Assembly (NCBI GenBank): GCA_017457045.1
Contig: JAFTIF010000003.1
Coordinates: forward strand, 367,650-431,649
Direction of reading: 5' to 3'
Source: Bacilli bacterium
GTDB taxonomy: Bacteria; Bacillota_I; Bacilli_A; RFN20; UBA1709
DNA length: 64,000 bases
In this document: positions 1 through 8,760 of the stretch, piece by piece
Layout of the letters: every line of letters begins with the position of its first letter
Numbering within the stretch: the first letter of the stretch is position 1
Notes under the pieces: generated by a model
What the model saw: only the letters and a program-made list of their open reading frames with translations
What the model was told of the DNA's origin: nothing
The model's database searches: none
Position numbers and translations under genes: made by a program

Positions 1-1952
1 CTTAATGTGTTACGAATTTTACGATAACTTTCTGCAACTTGTTTTAATAATGCATCAGAGATTCTAAAGTCTGATTGATAATCAACACTAGCAACCCAAA
101 GTCTTAAAATATCAGCACCATATTGGTTACATACTTTAATTGGATCAACAGTATTTCCTAATGATTTAGACATTTTATTGCCTTGACCATCTAAACTAAA
201 ACCATGTGATACAACTGTTTTATATGGAGAACATCCATGAGCTGCAACACCAATGATTAATGATGAGTTAAACCAACCTCTATATTGGTCACTACCTTCT
301 AAATATAAATCAACAGGATAATCTAAACCAGCATTTTTAATTACTGCAGTATGACTTGAACCTGAGTCAAACCAAACATCCATGATATCTGTTTCTTTTC
401 TAAAGATTCCATTTGGTGAATGTGGATTTGTATATCCTTCAGGTAATAAATCTTTTGCTTCTCTAGCAAACCAAACATTTGAACCAAATTCCTTGAATAA
501 TTTTACAAAGTGATCAAATAATTCTTTTTCAATAATTGGTGTTTCATCTTCAGCATAAATGATAGGGATAGGTACTCCCCAAATACGTTGTCTTGAAATA
601 CACCAGTCATATCTATCTTTAATCATATTAGAAAGTCTTACTTCACCCCATGTTGGATACCAAGTAACTTTCTTAATTTCATCTAAGATTTTAGCTTTAA
701 TTGGATCAATTGAAGCAAACCATTGAGCTGTAACTCTAAAGATAATTGGCTTTTTAGTTCTCCAGTCATGTGGATATGAGTGAGTAATTGGAGTTTCTAA
801 TAACAATGCATTACATTCTTTTAAATCATCAATTACTGCACTGTTTGCTTTTTCATAGAATAATCCTTCATATTTACCAGAATCAGCATTCATATAACCT
901 TTTGAATCAACTACACATAGTGTATCTAATCCATATTTTTTACCTACATTAAAGTCATCTTCACCATGACCTGGAGCTGTATGAACACAACCTGTACCAG
1001 CATCATCAGTAACATGATCACCTAAAATTAACACAGAATATCTATCAAATAATGGGTGTTTTGTTTTAATTCCTTCAAAATCTTGACCCTTAATTACTTT
1101 TCTTACATTTAATGTTTCAAAACCCAATTCTTTCTTTAAGTCTTCTTTATTTTTATCTAATAAAATAAATACACCTTTTTCTGTTTCACAAACAGCATAA
1201 TCAAATTCAGGATTAACGCTGATAGCTAAGTTTGCAGGAATAGTCCAAGGAGTTGTTGTCCAAATAACAAATGATTCATCACCATCTAAAACATTGTTAT
1301 TATCTTCAACAACTTTGAATGCAACATAAATTGAACTACTTGTTACATCATAATATTCAATTTCAGCTTCAGCTAATGCTGATTCACTTGATGGAGACCA
1401 ATATACAGGTTTTGCACCTTTATAAATTAATCCATCTAATGCCATTTTAGCAAAAATTTCGATTTGTGTTGCTTCATAGTCTTTTACTAAAGTGATATAT
1501 GGGTGTTTATAATCCCCTAAACTACCGATACGAGTAAAACCAGCTTTTTGACGTTCTACTTGTTCTCTAGCATATTTAGCACATAAATCACGATATTCAG
1601 GAATTGGCATTTCTTTACGATTAACACCTTTTTTAGCTAAAACAGATTCAATAGGTAAACCGTGAGTATCCCAACCTGGAATAAATGGAGCATAAAATCC
1701 ATTCATATTTTTATATCTAATTACAAAGTCTTTTAAAATTTTATTTAAAGCATGGCCTAAGTGAATATCACCATTAGCATATGGAGGACCATCGTGTAAA
1801 ATGAAATGAGGCTTATTTGCATTTTTTTCCATCATTACATTGTAAAGATTCATTTCCTTCCATTTCTTTAAAAAGTTTGGCTCTTTAACATTTAAATTAC
1901 CACGCATTTCAAATGGTGTCTTTGGCATGGTTAAACTATTTTTGATTTCCAT
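1..1952 (-). CDS. ileS: Isoleucyl-tRNA synthetase (partial, C-terminus beyond window)
   Basis: Class I aminoacyl-tRNA synthetase that charges tRNA-Ile and edits Val. Translation from the ATG at 1950-1952 gives about 650 residues before the window ends. The HIGH-type signature HLGH lies at residues 64-67, and KMSKS is present in the later Rossmann half. The CP1 editing region sits between them, with a [14 protein letters not shown] stretch and a [15 protein letters not shown] stretch. A GGAG ribosome site lies just upstream of the ATG. A T-box leader with an ATC (Ile) specifier precedes it, so expression should respond to uncharged tRNA-Ile. The anticodon-binding and zinc-binding C-terminal domains are not in the window. 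Its place after sepF matches the Bacillus ylm-ileS order. Confidence 0.97.
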   Translation of the reverse strand, partial: MEIKNSLTMPKTPFEMRGNLNVKEPNFLKKWKEMNLYNVMMEKNANKPHFILHDGPPYANGDIHLGHALNKILKDFVIRYKNMNGFYAPFIPGWDTHGLPIESVLAKKGVNRKEMPIPEYRDLCAKYAREQVERQKAGFTRIGSLGDYKHPYITLVKDYEATQIEIFAKMALDGLIYKGAKPVYWSPSSESALAEAEIEYYDVTSSSIYVAFKVVEDNNNVLDGDESFVIWTTTPWTIPANLAISVNPEFDYAVCETEKGVFILLDKNKEDLKKELGFETLNVRKVIKGQDFEGIKTKHPLFDRYSVLILGDHVTDDAGTGCVHTAPGHGEDDFNVGKKYGLDTLCVVDSKGYMNADSGKYEGLFYEKANSAVIDDLKECNALLLETPITHSYPHDWRTKKPIIFRVTAQWFASIDPIKAKILDEIKKVTWYPTWGEVRLSNMIKDRYDWCISRQRIWGVPIPIIYAEDETPIIEKELFDHFVKLFKEFGSNVWFAREAKDLLPEGYTNPHSPNGIFRKETDIMDVWFDSGSSHTAVIKNAGLDYPVDLYLEGSDQYRGWFNSSLIIGVAAHGCSPYKTVVSHGFSLDGQGNKMSKSLGNTVDPIKVCNQYGADILRLWVASVDYQSDFRISDALLKQVAESYRKIRNTL

Positions 1953-1969
1953 AAAAAATCTCCTTTCAA

Positions 1970-2199
1970 TAAAAAAAGTCATTCCAAAATAGGAACGACT
2001 GTTATCGCGGTACCATCCTAATTCATAGAGAATAACTCTATGCTCTTAATTCGTGTTAACGCCACGTTACGTAGATCTTACTAATTTCAGATTCTCTCTT
2101 CGAAGTGATAAGTAATTAGTTCCGTTTCAGTCTTTCACCAATATGACTTTATCTCTAGCACTTTCCTAATAACCCTTGTCTTCATCAACGATTTATACA
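1970..2199 (-). promoter_or_regulatory. T-box riboswitch, Ile-specific (ileS leader)
   Basis: On the minus strand the T-box core AGGATGGTACCGCG lies at 2019-2006. It is followed by a terminator with stem arms at 2000-1992 and 1985-1977 and a U run to about 1970. The Stem I region contains the triplet ATC at 2109-2107 directly before ACTT. This is the same position as TTC in the pheS T-box of this window, so ATC is the likely Ile specifier. Together with the upstream promoter it fills the 334-bp gap between sepF and ileS. Confidence 0.92.
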
Positions 2200-2205
2200 T
2201 TTAAG

Positions 2206-2234
2206 ATTTTCACATATTATTGATGTTTTGTCAA
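2206..2234 (-). promoter_or_regulatory. Putative promoter of the ileS T-box transcript
   Basis: A perfect -35 TTGACA (2234-2229), a 17-bp spacer and a weak -10 GAAAAT (2211-2206) preceded by TGT, which resembles an extended -10. It would start RNA near 2199, just before the T-box Stem I. Confidence 0.5.
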
Positions 2235-2257
2235 CGGAAAATAATAATATTATTTTA

Positions 2258-2289
2258 TAAAAAAAAGATTTTGCATTAACAAAATCTTA
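2258..2289 (-). terminator. Intrinsic terminator after sepF
   Basis: Stem arms AGATTTTG / CAAAATCT (2287-2280 and 2273-2266) are followed on the minus strand by a U run. The stem overlaps the sepF stop codon. It ends the spoIIGA-sepF transcript before the ileS promoter. Confidence 0.8.
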
Positions 2290-2730
2290 TTTAAACAAGA
2301 AAGTGGTTGCATTAATCTTTTCTACTTCAATTTGAAGTGCAAAAGCAACACCACATAAATAATCTATAATTCTTGTAGATTCTCTTCTTCTCATATCATC
2401 TTTAAGAATTGATTCTAAATTTACAATTACTGTATTCTTCTTTGTTAATTCAACAGCAATTTCTCTAGCACCTTCATAACTTGTAGGATTAAACACTAAA
2501 GTTGTACCGTGACTAGAAGCTACTTCTCTTATAGGTTCATTAGTTTTAGCTGGAACTTCAAATTCAGAATAATCATTTTGAACAATTTGACCAAACATAT
2601 CACGTTTAACACTAGTACTTGGTTGTTGTTCAACAACAGGTGCCTTAGTAAAAACAGGATTATGATTTACTTCAGGTACATATTCTTCTTCAGTTGGGAA
2701 TAAAAATCTTTTAAATTTGTTATTTGCCAT
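2287..2730 (-). CDS. sepF: Cell division protein SepF
   Basis: 147 aa. SepF polymerises into rings on the membrane and binds the FtsZ C-terminal tail, tethering the Z-ring alongside FtsA. The N-terminus (MANNKFKRFLF) could form the short amphipathic membrane anchor. It is followed by a low-complexity linker of about 60 residues and then the conserved globular domain, with VFNPTSYEGAREIA, the VIVNLE strand, RIIDYLCGVAFAL and a final FLF. A GGTGG ribosome site precedes the ATG. It is last in the spoIIGA-sigE-sigG-ylmC-sepF run. In Bacillus, ylmD, ylmE, ylmG, ylmH and divIVA lie between these genes and ileS, but none is present here. Confidence 0.93.
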   Translation of the reverse strand: MANNKFKRFLFPTEEEYVPEVNHNPVFTKAPVVEQQPSTSVKRDMFGQIVQNDYSEFEVPAKTNEPIREVASSHGTTLVFNPTSYEGAREIAVELTKKNTVIVNLESILKDDMRRRESTRIIDYLCGVAFALQIEVEKINATTFLFK

Positions 2731-2753
2731 AACTAACCACCTCTAAGAAGTGA

Positions 2754-3011
2754 TTATATCACAAAGTTTGAGTTTTTTCCATAGTTTACAAGAATAACAT
2801 CTTCACCAATTGTTACAATACTTGAAAATGGAACGACTAATTCATGTTCTCCCTTAGAAAAACTAAATATTTTCTTTTTTCCAATTTGTTCTATAACAAA
2901 TGATGATATTGCTCCATTTGTACCATCTATTTCATAATCAATCACTTCACCTAAAGCCATCCCATCTACTACATTAATTACTTTTTTCATCATTAAATCT
3001 GATGCACGCAT
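2754..3011 (-). CDS. ylmC: YlmC/YmxH family PRC-barrel protein
   Basis: 85 aa from the ATG at 3009-3011. A longer TTG-initiated reading (to 3023) would use GGGTGA as coding sequence, but that stretch is better read as the ribosome site of the ATG. The family consists of small PRC-barrel proteins found in spore-formers, often annotated as sporulation proteins of the YlmC/YmxH family, with no settled biochemical role. The RASDLMMKKVINV start, the GEVIDYEID strand and the VPFSSIVTIGEDVILV end fit the family. It lies 23 bp after sigG, where ylmC is found in Bacillus. Confidence 0.85.
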   Translation of the reverse strand: MRASDLMMKKVINVVDGMALGEVIDYEIDGTNGAISSFVIEQIGKKKIFSFSKGEHELVVPFSSIVTIGEDVILVNYGKNSNFVI

Positions 3012-3034
3012 AAAATCACCCAATTAATTTTATG

Positions 3035-3805
3035 CTACAAATAGTTTTTTAAGACTTTAATCGCGTTTTTTTCAATCCTCGATATCTGGGCTTGAGAAAT
3101 TCCAAATTCACTTGCAAGTTCAAGTTGAGTTTTATCCAAATAATATCTATCATTGATAATCTTTTTTTGAATAGCAGTCAAATTATTAATCCCCTTTTTC
3201 AAAGATATTAAATATGGTACTAGATTCATTTTGTCATCTTCAATTTTTATTTGATCTATCAATAATAATGTATCCCCATCTTCTTCATATACTGTTTCAT
3301 AAATACTTGAAATCTGTTGTATTGATTCCATAGATTCATTTATTAATCTAATATCTAAATTCAATAATTTAGCTATTTCATCATTAGATGGCTCCATCTG
3401 ATTTTTCATCATGTATTCATCTTTCAGTTTTAAAGCTTGATATGCAATATCTTTTAATTGTCTTGATATTCTAATTGCGTTATTATCACGTAAATATCTT
3501 TTGATTTCACCACTTATCATAGGTACAGCATATGTAGAAAATTTCAAATTTAAACTGACATCAAATTTTCTAATTGCTTTCATTAATCCAATGCAACCAA
3601 TTTGAAATAAATCATCTAAGTTATCAAATCTATCTTTATATTTTTTTATAACACTTAAAACTAGTCTTAAGTTCCCATGCACTAATTCATCAAACACCTC
3701 TTGATTATTAATATCTTTTTTTAGTAGTTCATAGATTTCATCATTTTTTAATACTTTTATTTTGTTAGTATCTAATCCAGTAATTTCTACTTTATGTTTA
3801 GCCAA
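3035..3805 (-). CDS. sigG: RNA polymerase forespore sigma factor SigG
   Basis: 256 aa, sigma-70 family, closest to sigma-G, the late forespore factor. The N-terminal motif KVEITGLDTNKIKVL matches the sigma-G-specific start that binds anti-sigma factors. Region 2 has NLRLVLSVIKKY, DDLFQIGCIGLMKAI and KFSTYAVPMISGEIKRYLRDN. Region 4 carries the helix-turn-helix TQLELASEFGISQAQISRIEK. The start is TTG at 3805-3803, with GGAG seven bases upstream; no ATG fits the family start. It follows sigE by 36 bp, the conserved order of spore-forming Firmicutes. No forespore promoter could be picked out in that short gap. Confidence 0.95.
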   Translation of the reverse strand: MAKHKVEITGLDTNKIKVLKNDEIYELLKKDINNQEVFDELVHGNLRLVLSVIKKYKDRFDNLDDLFQIGCIGLMKAIRKFDVSLNLKFSTYAVPMISGEIKRYLRDNNAIRISRQLKDIAYQALKLKDEYMMKNQMEPSNDEIAKLLNLDIRLINESMESIQQISSIYETVYEEDGDTLLLIDQIKIEDDKMNLVPYLISLKKGINNLTAIQKKIINDRYYLDKTQLELASEFGISQAQISRIEKNAIKVLKNYL

Positions 3806-3841
3806 ATAACCACTCCTACATAAAGTAGTTTTTCATTTTAT

Positions 3842-4543
3842 TTATTTTTTATTCAAACGAGTTCTTAATTTTTTTATGATTCTTTTTTCTAATCTAGAAA
3901 TATACGATTGAGAAATACCTAAATAATCTGCAACATCTTTTTGAGTCATTTCCTCACCATTTTCTAATCCGAATCTTAATACCAAGATTTGTCTTTCTCT
4001 TTCTCTTAGTTCGTTAATTGCTTCGAAAACTTCGATCTTTTTTTCATCATTTTCTATTTCATCAACAATATAATTATCCTCAGAAGCAATAATATCCGAT
4101 AAGAGTAGTTCATTACCATCATAATCAACATTCAATGGTTCATCAAATGAAATCTCAGCTTTCATTTTTGATTTTTTACGTAGATACATCAATATCTCGT
4201 TCTCAATACATCGAGATGCATATGTTGCCAACTTAATATTTTTATCTTGTTTGAAAGTTGAAATAGACTTGATCAATCCTATTGTACCAATACTAATTAA
4301 GTCTTCTAAATTAACAATATTTGTTTCATATTTCTTCGCGACATAAACAACTAGTCTTAAGTTATGTTCAATAAGTTTATCTCTTGCTTCAATAGATCCA
4401 TTTAAATATTCTTCAAAAAGTTTATCCTCTTCTTCTTTTTCTAATGGTGGAGGCAAAGTTTCTGAACCATTTATGTAATAAACTTCACCATCGGAAAAGA
4501 TAATTTTGATCCATCTAATTAATTTATCTAAAATCTTTATCAT
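3842..4543 (-). CDS. sigE: RNA polymerase mother-cell sigma factor SigE (pro-sigma-E)
   Basis: 233 aa from the ATG at 4541-4543, whose AAGGAGG ribosome site lies at 4556-4550. An upstream in-frame extension to 4582 overlaps spoIIGA and lacks a ribosome site. The first ~25 residues are a hydrophobic/basic pro-sequence ([13 protein letters not shown]), followed by [15 protein letters not shown]. This is the junction where SpoIIGA cuts pro-sigma-E in Bacillus. Region 2 contains [26 protein letters not shown] and [17 protein letters not shown]. Region 4 ends in [20 protein letters not shown]. It directs early mother-cell gene expression. Confidence 0.96.
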   Translation of the reverse strand: MIKILDKLIRWIKIIFSDGEVYYINGSETLPPPLEKEEEDKLFEEYLNGSIEARDKLIEHNLRLVVYVAKKYETNIVNLEDLISIGTIGLIKSISTFKQDKNIKLATYASRCIENEILMYLRKKSKMKAEISFDEPLNVDYDGNELLLSDIIASEDNYIVDEIENDEKKIEVFEAINELRERERQILVLRFGLENGEEMTQKDVADYLGISQSYISRLEKRIIKKLRTRLNKK

Positions 4544-4554
4544 GTTTATCCTCC

Positions 4555-5274
4555 TTAAAAAATGCAAGTATTTAGTAAACAATCACAACCAAAAAAATCC
4601 TCTTCATTACTAACTTCTGATATCAAAATATCTTTGACTAAAACTTTTTTATTTTCCTTTATTCTTATCCTAGCTTTTTTAAAATTCTTCTTATAAAAAG
4701 AATCAAAAGATGATACCCCTCCTAACAAAATGTTTTTGTCACTTTTTAGAAAAATAACAGGATACTTATATACTTGAAAGTTATTTCCTGTATCATAATA
4801 ACCTTTAACAAGAAGTGATTTTCCATCAATTTCAAGTTCGACATTATAAACATATTTTTTTAGTTTAAATCGATTAATAAATTTAGATAAAATCATCATC
4901 AATAATTTAATAAAAACAAACTGAATTATGATAAACAAAAGCGATTCTTTTTTCACTAATAAAATTAAGTATTTATAGTAAATAAAATAATTTGAAAATA
5001 TTAAAACTATTAATGAATTTAATAAATATATAATTAAAAAAAGTACTGAAAATAATGTTCTTTTTCTATTTACTAAAATTAAATTTAAAATTAAAAAAGA
5101 AATTAAAATAGCGTATTTTAACTCAGTAAAATAAAAAAAGAAATTAATGGACAAAATTAGTGATTTAATAAAGATTTTTCTTTTTTCAATTCCTAATAAA
5201 TTATGCACTTCTAAATTAATAAAAAATATTAATAAAACATAGTACAAAAAGCTTAAATCTATATATACATTCAT
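4555..5274 (-). CDS. spoIIGA: Sporulation sigma-E processing peptidase SpoIIGA
   Basis: 239 aa, shorter than the ~309-aa Bacillus protein. The N-terminal ~130 residues form several hydrophobic membrane segments. A cytoplasmic domain follows with the aspartic-protease motif YYDTGN, with catalytic Asp161. In Bacillus this domain dimerises and removes the pro-sequence of sigma-E at the septum. The ATG at 5274 follows GGTGA, and the [12 protein letters not shown] start matches the family. The stop lies 11 bp before the sigE start, so the protease and its substrate are cotranscribed. The C-terminal domain is diverged, so the call leans on the motif, the topology and the neighbour. Confidence 0.9.
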   Translation of the reverse strand: MNVYIDLSFLYYVLLIFFINLEVHNLLGIEKRKIFIKSLILSINFFFYFTELKYAILISFLILNLILVNRKRTLFSVLFLIIYLLNSLIVLIFSNYFIYYKYLILLVKKESLLFIIIQFVFIKLLMMILSKFINRFKLKKYVYNVELEIDGKSLLVKGYYDTGNNFQVYKYPVIFLKSDKNILLGGVSSFDSFYKKNFKKARIRIKENKKVLVKDILISEVSNEEDFFGCDCLLNTCIF

Positions 5275-5289
5275 TCAATCACCATTGAC

Positions 5290-5323
5290 ATTATAAAGCA
5301 TTAAATAAATATTTTTTGTCGAA
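5290..5323 (-). promoter_or_regulatory. Putative Spo0A-dependent spoIIGA-sigE promoter with 0A box
   Basis: A perfect 0A box (TGTCGAA on the plus strand, 5317-5323) overlaps a -35-like hexamer TCGACA (5322-5317 on the minus strand, 5 of 6 to TTGACA). A perfect -10 TATAAT lies at 5295-5290. The spacer is 21 bp instead of the usual 17. The Bacillus spoIIG promoter is known for a ~22-bp spacer and an 0A box over its -35 that lets Spo0A-P recruit sigma-A polymerase. The implied 5' leader before the ATG at 5274 would be only about 10 nt. Confidence 0.7.
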
Positions 5324-5350
5324 AAAAAAACACTCTATAAAAGAGTGTTT
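5322..5350 (-). terminator. Intrinsic terminator after the ftsA-ftsZ transcript
   Basis: Stem arms AACACTCT / AGAGTGTT (5349-5342 and 5336-5329) with an 8-nt U run on the minus strand. The U run abuts the 0A box of the spoIIGA promoter, so the end of the division transcript and the start of the sporulation transcript are packed edge to edge. Confidence 0.85.
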
Positions 5351-5489
5351 AAATAATACTTAATATTACCACCAAAGTTAAGATAACTACGATCATTGCA
5401 CCAGCAAAAATTAGAAATCCTTTTGTAGATATTTTTTTATCTGCATTATCTACTTTTACTAATTTTTCGACATAATTCTTAAGACACAT
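5349..5489 (-). CDS. Small single-span membrane protein downstream of ftsZ (unknown)
   Basis: 46 aa: a basic/charged N-terminus (MCLKNYVEKLVKVDNADKK) followed by one ~23-residue hydrophobic helix that runs to the C-terminus. The ATG at 5487-5489 lies two bases after the ftsZ stop, and the terminator starts at its stop codon, so it shares the ftsA-ftsZ transcript. The ribosome site is weak (AAGAAAGAG within the ftsZ end). Size and topology recall SecE, but the conserved SecE K-V-x-W-P region is absent, so I do not assign it. The tight coupling to ftsZ suggests a division-related membrane peptide, which is inference. Confidence 0.6.
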   Translation of the reverse strand: MCLKNYVEKLVKVDNADKKISTKGFLIFAGAMIVVILTLVVILSII

Positions 5490-5491
5490 TG

Positions 5492-6646
5492 TTATCTATT
5501 TCTCTTTCTTAAGAATGCTGGTAGTAAGTCATCATTATCAAGATTTGCATCTTCGCTTTCTGCAATTCTTGATTCCATATGTTTAATTTGAGGTTCAACT
5601 TTAGCAGAGACAATAAAATCTTTTGCGTCGATTTTCTTTAATGCATCAATTGAATCAATAGAGCCATCTTGTCTATCTACTCTATGAATGTCATTTTCAA
5701 TAAAATCTGTAGCAATAACTGTTACTTCAACTGAATCACCTAATGCAGGATCAACATCTAAACCGAAGATAACGTTCATTTCACTTCCACCTGCAGCTTC
5801 TCTTACAATTTCAACTATTTCATTAGTATCTAAAATTGTAATAGTATCGCCACCTCTAATTGATACGATAGCATTTTTTGCTCCTCTAATAGAAGATTCT
5901 AATAATGGGCATGTTACAGCAGAATATGCAGCTTCTTTAACTTTGTTAATACCATTTCCAACGCCCATACCAATTAATGCAGTTCCTTTATTTGACATAA
6001 TATTTCTTACGTCAGCAAAGTCTAAGTTAATTCTAGCAGGTCTAACAATTAAGTCAGTTATAGTTTTTACGCTATGAGCTAAAACATTATCAGCTTCTTT
6101 AAAAGCATCATTTACAGGAACATTTCCGCTCATTTGTAATAATTGGTCATTCGAAACAACAATTAAAGAATCAACATGAGGTCTTAAAGCTTGTAATCCT
6201 TCAACAGCGTTACCATTTCTTACTTTGCCTTCAAATGTGAAAGGACGAGTAACAATACCAATTGTTAAGCAACCCATTTCTTTACAAACTCTAGCAACTA
6301 CAGGTGCAGCACCAGTTCCAGTTCCACCACCCATACCAGCAGCAATAAATACCATATCAGCACCAGCAAGTTCTAATCTAATTTGATCAATACTTGCTTC
6401 TGCAGCTTGTCTTCCTATTTCAGGCATAGCTCCAGCGCCTAATCCTTTAGTAATTTGTTCGCCTAATGTGAATCTTTTTGGAACTCTTGAAGTTAATAAT
6501 GCTTGAGCATCTGTATTTGTAACAATGAATTCAACAGCTTCGATTTCTTCATCCATCATACGATTAACAGCATTATTACCAGCTCCACCAATGCCAATAA
6601 CTTTAATTTTGGCAATATATTCATTTACATTGTTTTCATCAAACAT
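5492..6646 (-). CDS. ftsZ: Cell division protein FtsZ
   Basis: 384 aa tubulin-like GTPase that forms the Z-ring. The GTP-binding loop GGGTGTG lies at residues 106-112, after GIGGAGNNAVNRM near the N-terminus; the T7 loop NLDFADVRNIM is present. The extreme C-terminus DDLLPAFLRKR matches the conserved tail that binds FtsA and SepF, both encoded nearby. The ATG follows a GAGGGG ribosome site. It lies 18 bp after ftsA and is cotranscribed with it. Length and motifs are normal, so it should be functional. Confidence 0.98.
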   Translation of the reverse strand: MFDENNVNEYIAKIKVIGIGGAGNNAVNRMMDEEIEAVEFIVTNTDAQALLTSRVPKRFTLGEQITKGLGAGAMPEIGRQAAEASIDQIRLELAGADMVFIAAGMGGGTGTGAAPVVARVCKEMGCLTIGIVTRPFTFEGKVRNGNAVEGLQALRPHVDSLIVVSNDQLLQMSGNVPVNDAFKEADNVLAHSVKTITDLIVRPARINLDFADVRNIMSNKGTALIGMGVGNGINKVKEAAYSAVTCPLLESSIRGAKNAIVSIRGGDTITILDTNEIVEIVREAAGGSEMNVIFGLDVDPALGDSVEVTVIATDFIENDIHRVDRQDGSIDSIDALKKIDAKDFIVSAKVEPQIKHMESRIAESEDANLDNDDLLPAFLRKRNR

Positions 6647-6664
6647 AATTTTCGACCCCTCTTC

Positions 6665-7810
6665 CTAAATTTGAACAAGGTTTAAATCAATTAATGCATT
6701 TCTTGCAAGATAATTAATTAATCCACCGATTGCAGTATTAAACATTGCGTTTCTACCACCAACGCGATTAAATGTTCTTACAAAGCATTTTTGATTTATA
6801 GATTTTTCAATCTTTTCAGCAATACCTTCTAAATTAGCAGTTCCACCTGAAATAATGACAGGCAAATCTGTTCCTTTTACATTGATATACTCAATGTATT
6901 TTAAAATTTCTTTAATTTCCTTATCTAAACTACTTTCTATACTATTAACAAGTTCTTTTTCTAAAATACTCTTGTTATTATCTGGATGAGTAAAGATAGG
7001 AACACTGCTTGACATACTTACTAAAGCAGAACCATAAGTTAACTTAATGTATTCACTTGTACGTTTGTCTAAGTCAAATTGTTTAGAGATTTCTGTAGTA
7101 ATGAAATCTCCACCTAATTGACCACTTTTATTAGCACAGAACAAACCATCATAGAATAATGAAACATTTGTTCTTTTACCACCAATATCAATAATTACTG
7201 CACCTGTTTTGAATTCTTGGTTACGAAGTAACAATGACGCATTTGCCAAAGGAGCAATAACAGCATCAACTACTTCAATCCCCATATCTTGAAGTGCATC
7301 AACATATCCTCTTGCTATGCCTGTAGGAAGAGTCACAACAAAAGCATCTAAAGAAACTGTATAACCTTTCATACCAATTGGTTCTTCTTTATTAGTTGAA
7401 TTATCGTCTAATAAATATTTGATTGGATGAACAGCTACTACCATCTCATTGTCAGGAATTTTATATCTAGTACATGCTCGTTTTAATAATTCAATGTCTT
7501 TACTTGAAACAACATTATTTGGGCTTTGTACTTGATAAGAGGCTTTTTTACGGTAAACATTTAAATTAGAATTTGGAAGTATTAAAACTAATTCACTAAT
7601 TTCAAATCCTTCTTTTGCAGCTTTTGAAAGTAAAGAAGAAACTGTAGCTTGTAAATCACTTTTTGAAGAAATATCGCCACCTTCAATACCTTTTGTTGGC
7701 TCACTAAAAGCACCGCAAACATTTAACTTTTCACTAAAAATAGTTCCAAGCACTAATTTTGCATTAGTTTCACCTATATCTAACACTGCATAAACATTCT
7801 CTTTATCCAT
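6665..7810 (-). CDS. ftsA: Cell division protein FtsA
   Basis: 381 aa actin-like ATPase that anchors FtsZ to the membrane and recruits late division proteins. The N-terminal phosphate-1 motif is VYAVLDIGETNAKLV. The SHS2/1C region follows, then a second phosphate motif GAVIIDIGGKRTNVSLF and the adenosine motif PVIISGGTANLEGI. A typical C-terminal amphipathic membrane-targeting helix is hard to see, because the protein ends shortly after NYLARNALIDL. A strong GAGGTG ribosome site precedes the ATG. Upstream there is a 77-bp gap with a candidate -10 (TAGAAT, 7833-7828) and an 0A-box-like heptamer. Confidence 0.93.
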   Translation of the reverse strand: MDKENVYAVLDIGETNAKLVLGTIFSEKLNVCGAFSEPTKGIEGGDISSKSDLQATVSSLLSKAAKEGFEISELVLILPNSNLNVYRKKASYQVQSPNNVVSSKDIELLKRACTRYKIPDNEMVVAVHPIKYLLDDNSTNKEEPIGMKGYTVSLDAFVVTLPTGIARGYVDALQDMGIEVVDAVIAPLANASLLLRNQEFKTGAVIIDIGGKRTNVSLFYDGLFCANKSGQLGGDFITTEISKQFDLDKRTSEYIKLTYGSALVSMSSSVPIFTHPDNNKSILEKELVNSIESSLDKEIKEILKYIEYINVKGTDLPVIISGGTANLEGIAEKIEKSINQKCFVRTFNRVGGRNAMFNTAIGGLINYLARNALIDLNLVQI

Positions 7811-7874
7811 GTTTTCACCTCTTTATGATTCTATCATATATTCCTAAAAAAGTACACTTAATACTCTAATAAAT

Positions 7875-7881
7875 TTCGACA
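7875..7881 (-). promoter_or_regulatory. 0A-box-like heptamer upstream of ftsA
   Basis: TGTCGAA on the minus strand (TTCGACA on plus), 65 bp before the ftsA start and in the only gap between divIB and ftsA. It matches the Spo0A box consensus TGNCGAA exactly. In Bacillus, ftsAZ transcription rises at sporulation onset to build polar rings. A single 7-mer in AT-rich DNA can arise by chance, so this is suggestive only. Confidence 0.35.
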
Positions 7882-7887
7882 TAATTA

Positions 7888-8760
7888 CTAACTAATTTTG
7901 TATGGTAAAAATCCATAAGCGTTATCTCCACCACTAATCGGACCATAAATAACACTGTATTTGCCATCATTGTAGCAATCATTGTTATCTTTAACCCAAG
8001 CAGTTAACAATGGGAAGTTTTCATTTGTTAATACTGAAACAAAATAATTTAAATCAATAACGACTTCTAAATCACATGAAAGACCTATATCATCAGCTTT
8101 AAAAGTAAGCTTGTATTGTTCAACTTCATCAATATTTAAAGAATTTTCTTTTTGAATTGAATATAATTTATCGATTAGTTCAAATTTAGCTAATTCTTCA
8201 ACCAAATCATTTTTTGAGTTAGAATTAATAATTTCATAATCGATAAGTGGGATATATTTGGTTAAATTCAGATGCTTTTTATCATAATAATGTTGAGAAG
8301 TATCCAATGTAGAATCGTTGACGAAAGTAGATCCATCACGTAAAACATAAACATAATTATTACTAGAATTCATAAATTTACCAACAATTTTATTTTCTTC
8401 AATATGAACTTTAATACCATTGATAGAGTAAGAAATATCTGCATCCAAAATATACTTACCATCACCATAATCTAGTAATTTTTTCTCAACATCTTTCAAA
8501 TTGATATTCCACCAGAAAGTATTTTCTTCAAATTCACCGATTGAATAAATATCTTCTTCTTCAATAACACAATAGTTTCCTTCATATGAAATAATCTGAG
8601 CTTTAGAAAAAGGAGAAATTAAGTAAGCAATAATAATTGTCCATAAAAGAGCAACAACAAAAATTCTGCCGCTAAGCAGAGCTTTTTGTTTCTTTCGTTG
8701 AGTTTGACACCAAGCATTAAAATCAAAATTCTTTGGTTTTTCAATTCTTTTATTTGACAC
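7888..8760 (-). CDS. divIB: Cell division protein DivIB/FtsQ
   Basis: 290 aa bitopic division protein that bridges FtsL and other late divisome members to control septal peptidoglycan synthesis. A ~35-residue cytoplasmic part is rich in Lys/Arg. One membrane helix (about residues 34-50) follows, then a POTRA domain (IISYEGNYCVIEEEDI to VHIEENKIVGKF) and the larger beta domain. The start is GTG at 8760-8758, with AAGGAG eight bases upstream, and it overlaps the end of murB by 11 bp. No ATG fits better. Overlapping starts through ftsW-murG-murB-divIB indicate one tightly coupled transcript. Confidence 0.88.
   Translation of the reverse strand: MSNKRIEKPKNFDFNAWCQTQRKKQKALLSGRIFVVALLWTIIIAYLISPFSKAQIISYEGNYCVIEEEDIYSIGEFEENTFWWNINLKDVEKKLLDYGDGKYILDADISYSINGIKVHIEENKIVGKFMNSSNNYVYVLRDGSTFVNDSTLDTSQHYYDKKHLNLTKYIPLIDYEIINSNSKNDLVEELAKFELIDKLYSIQKENSLNIDEVEQYKLTFKADDIGLSCDLEVVIDLNYFVSVLTNENFPLLTAWVKDNNDCYNDGKYSVIYGPISGGDNAYGFLPYKIS

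Noticed and set aside
2509..2703. Plus-strand ORF opposite sepF, and similar antisense ORFs across the window
   Set aside because: They are shadows of well-supported genes, with no ribosome site and no recognisable domain.
5466..5472. A third TTCGACA (0A-box-like) near ftsZ
   Set aside because: It lies inside the coding sequence of the 46-aa peptide, where GTC-GAA codons explain it; the same 7-mer recurs inside other genes.
5349..5489. Assigning the 46-aa peptide as SecE
   Set aside because: Size and single helix fit, but the amphipathic region with the conserved Trp-Pro is missing, and secE normally sits beside nusG.
7811..7887. A sigma-H promoter before ftsA
   Set aside because: AGGAATA and GAAT elements are present but only 4 bp apart, where 11-12 bp is expected.
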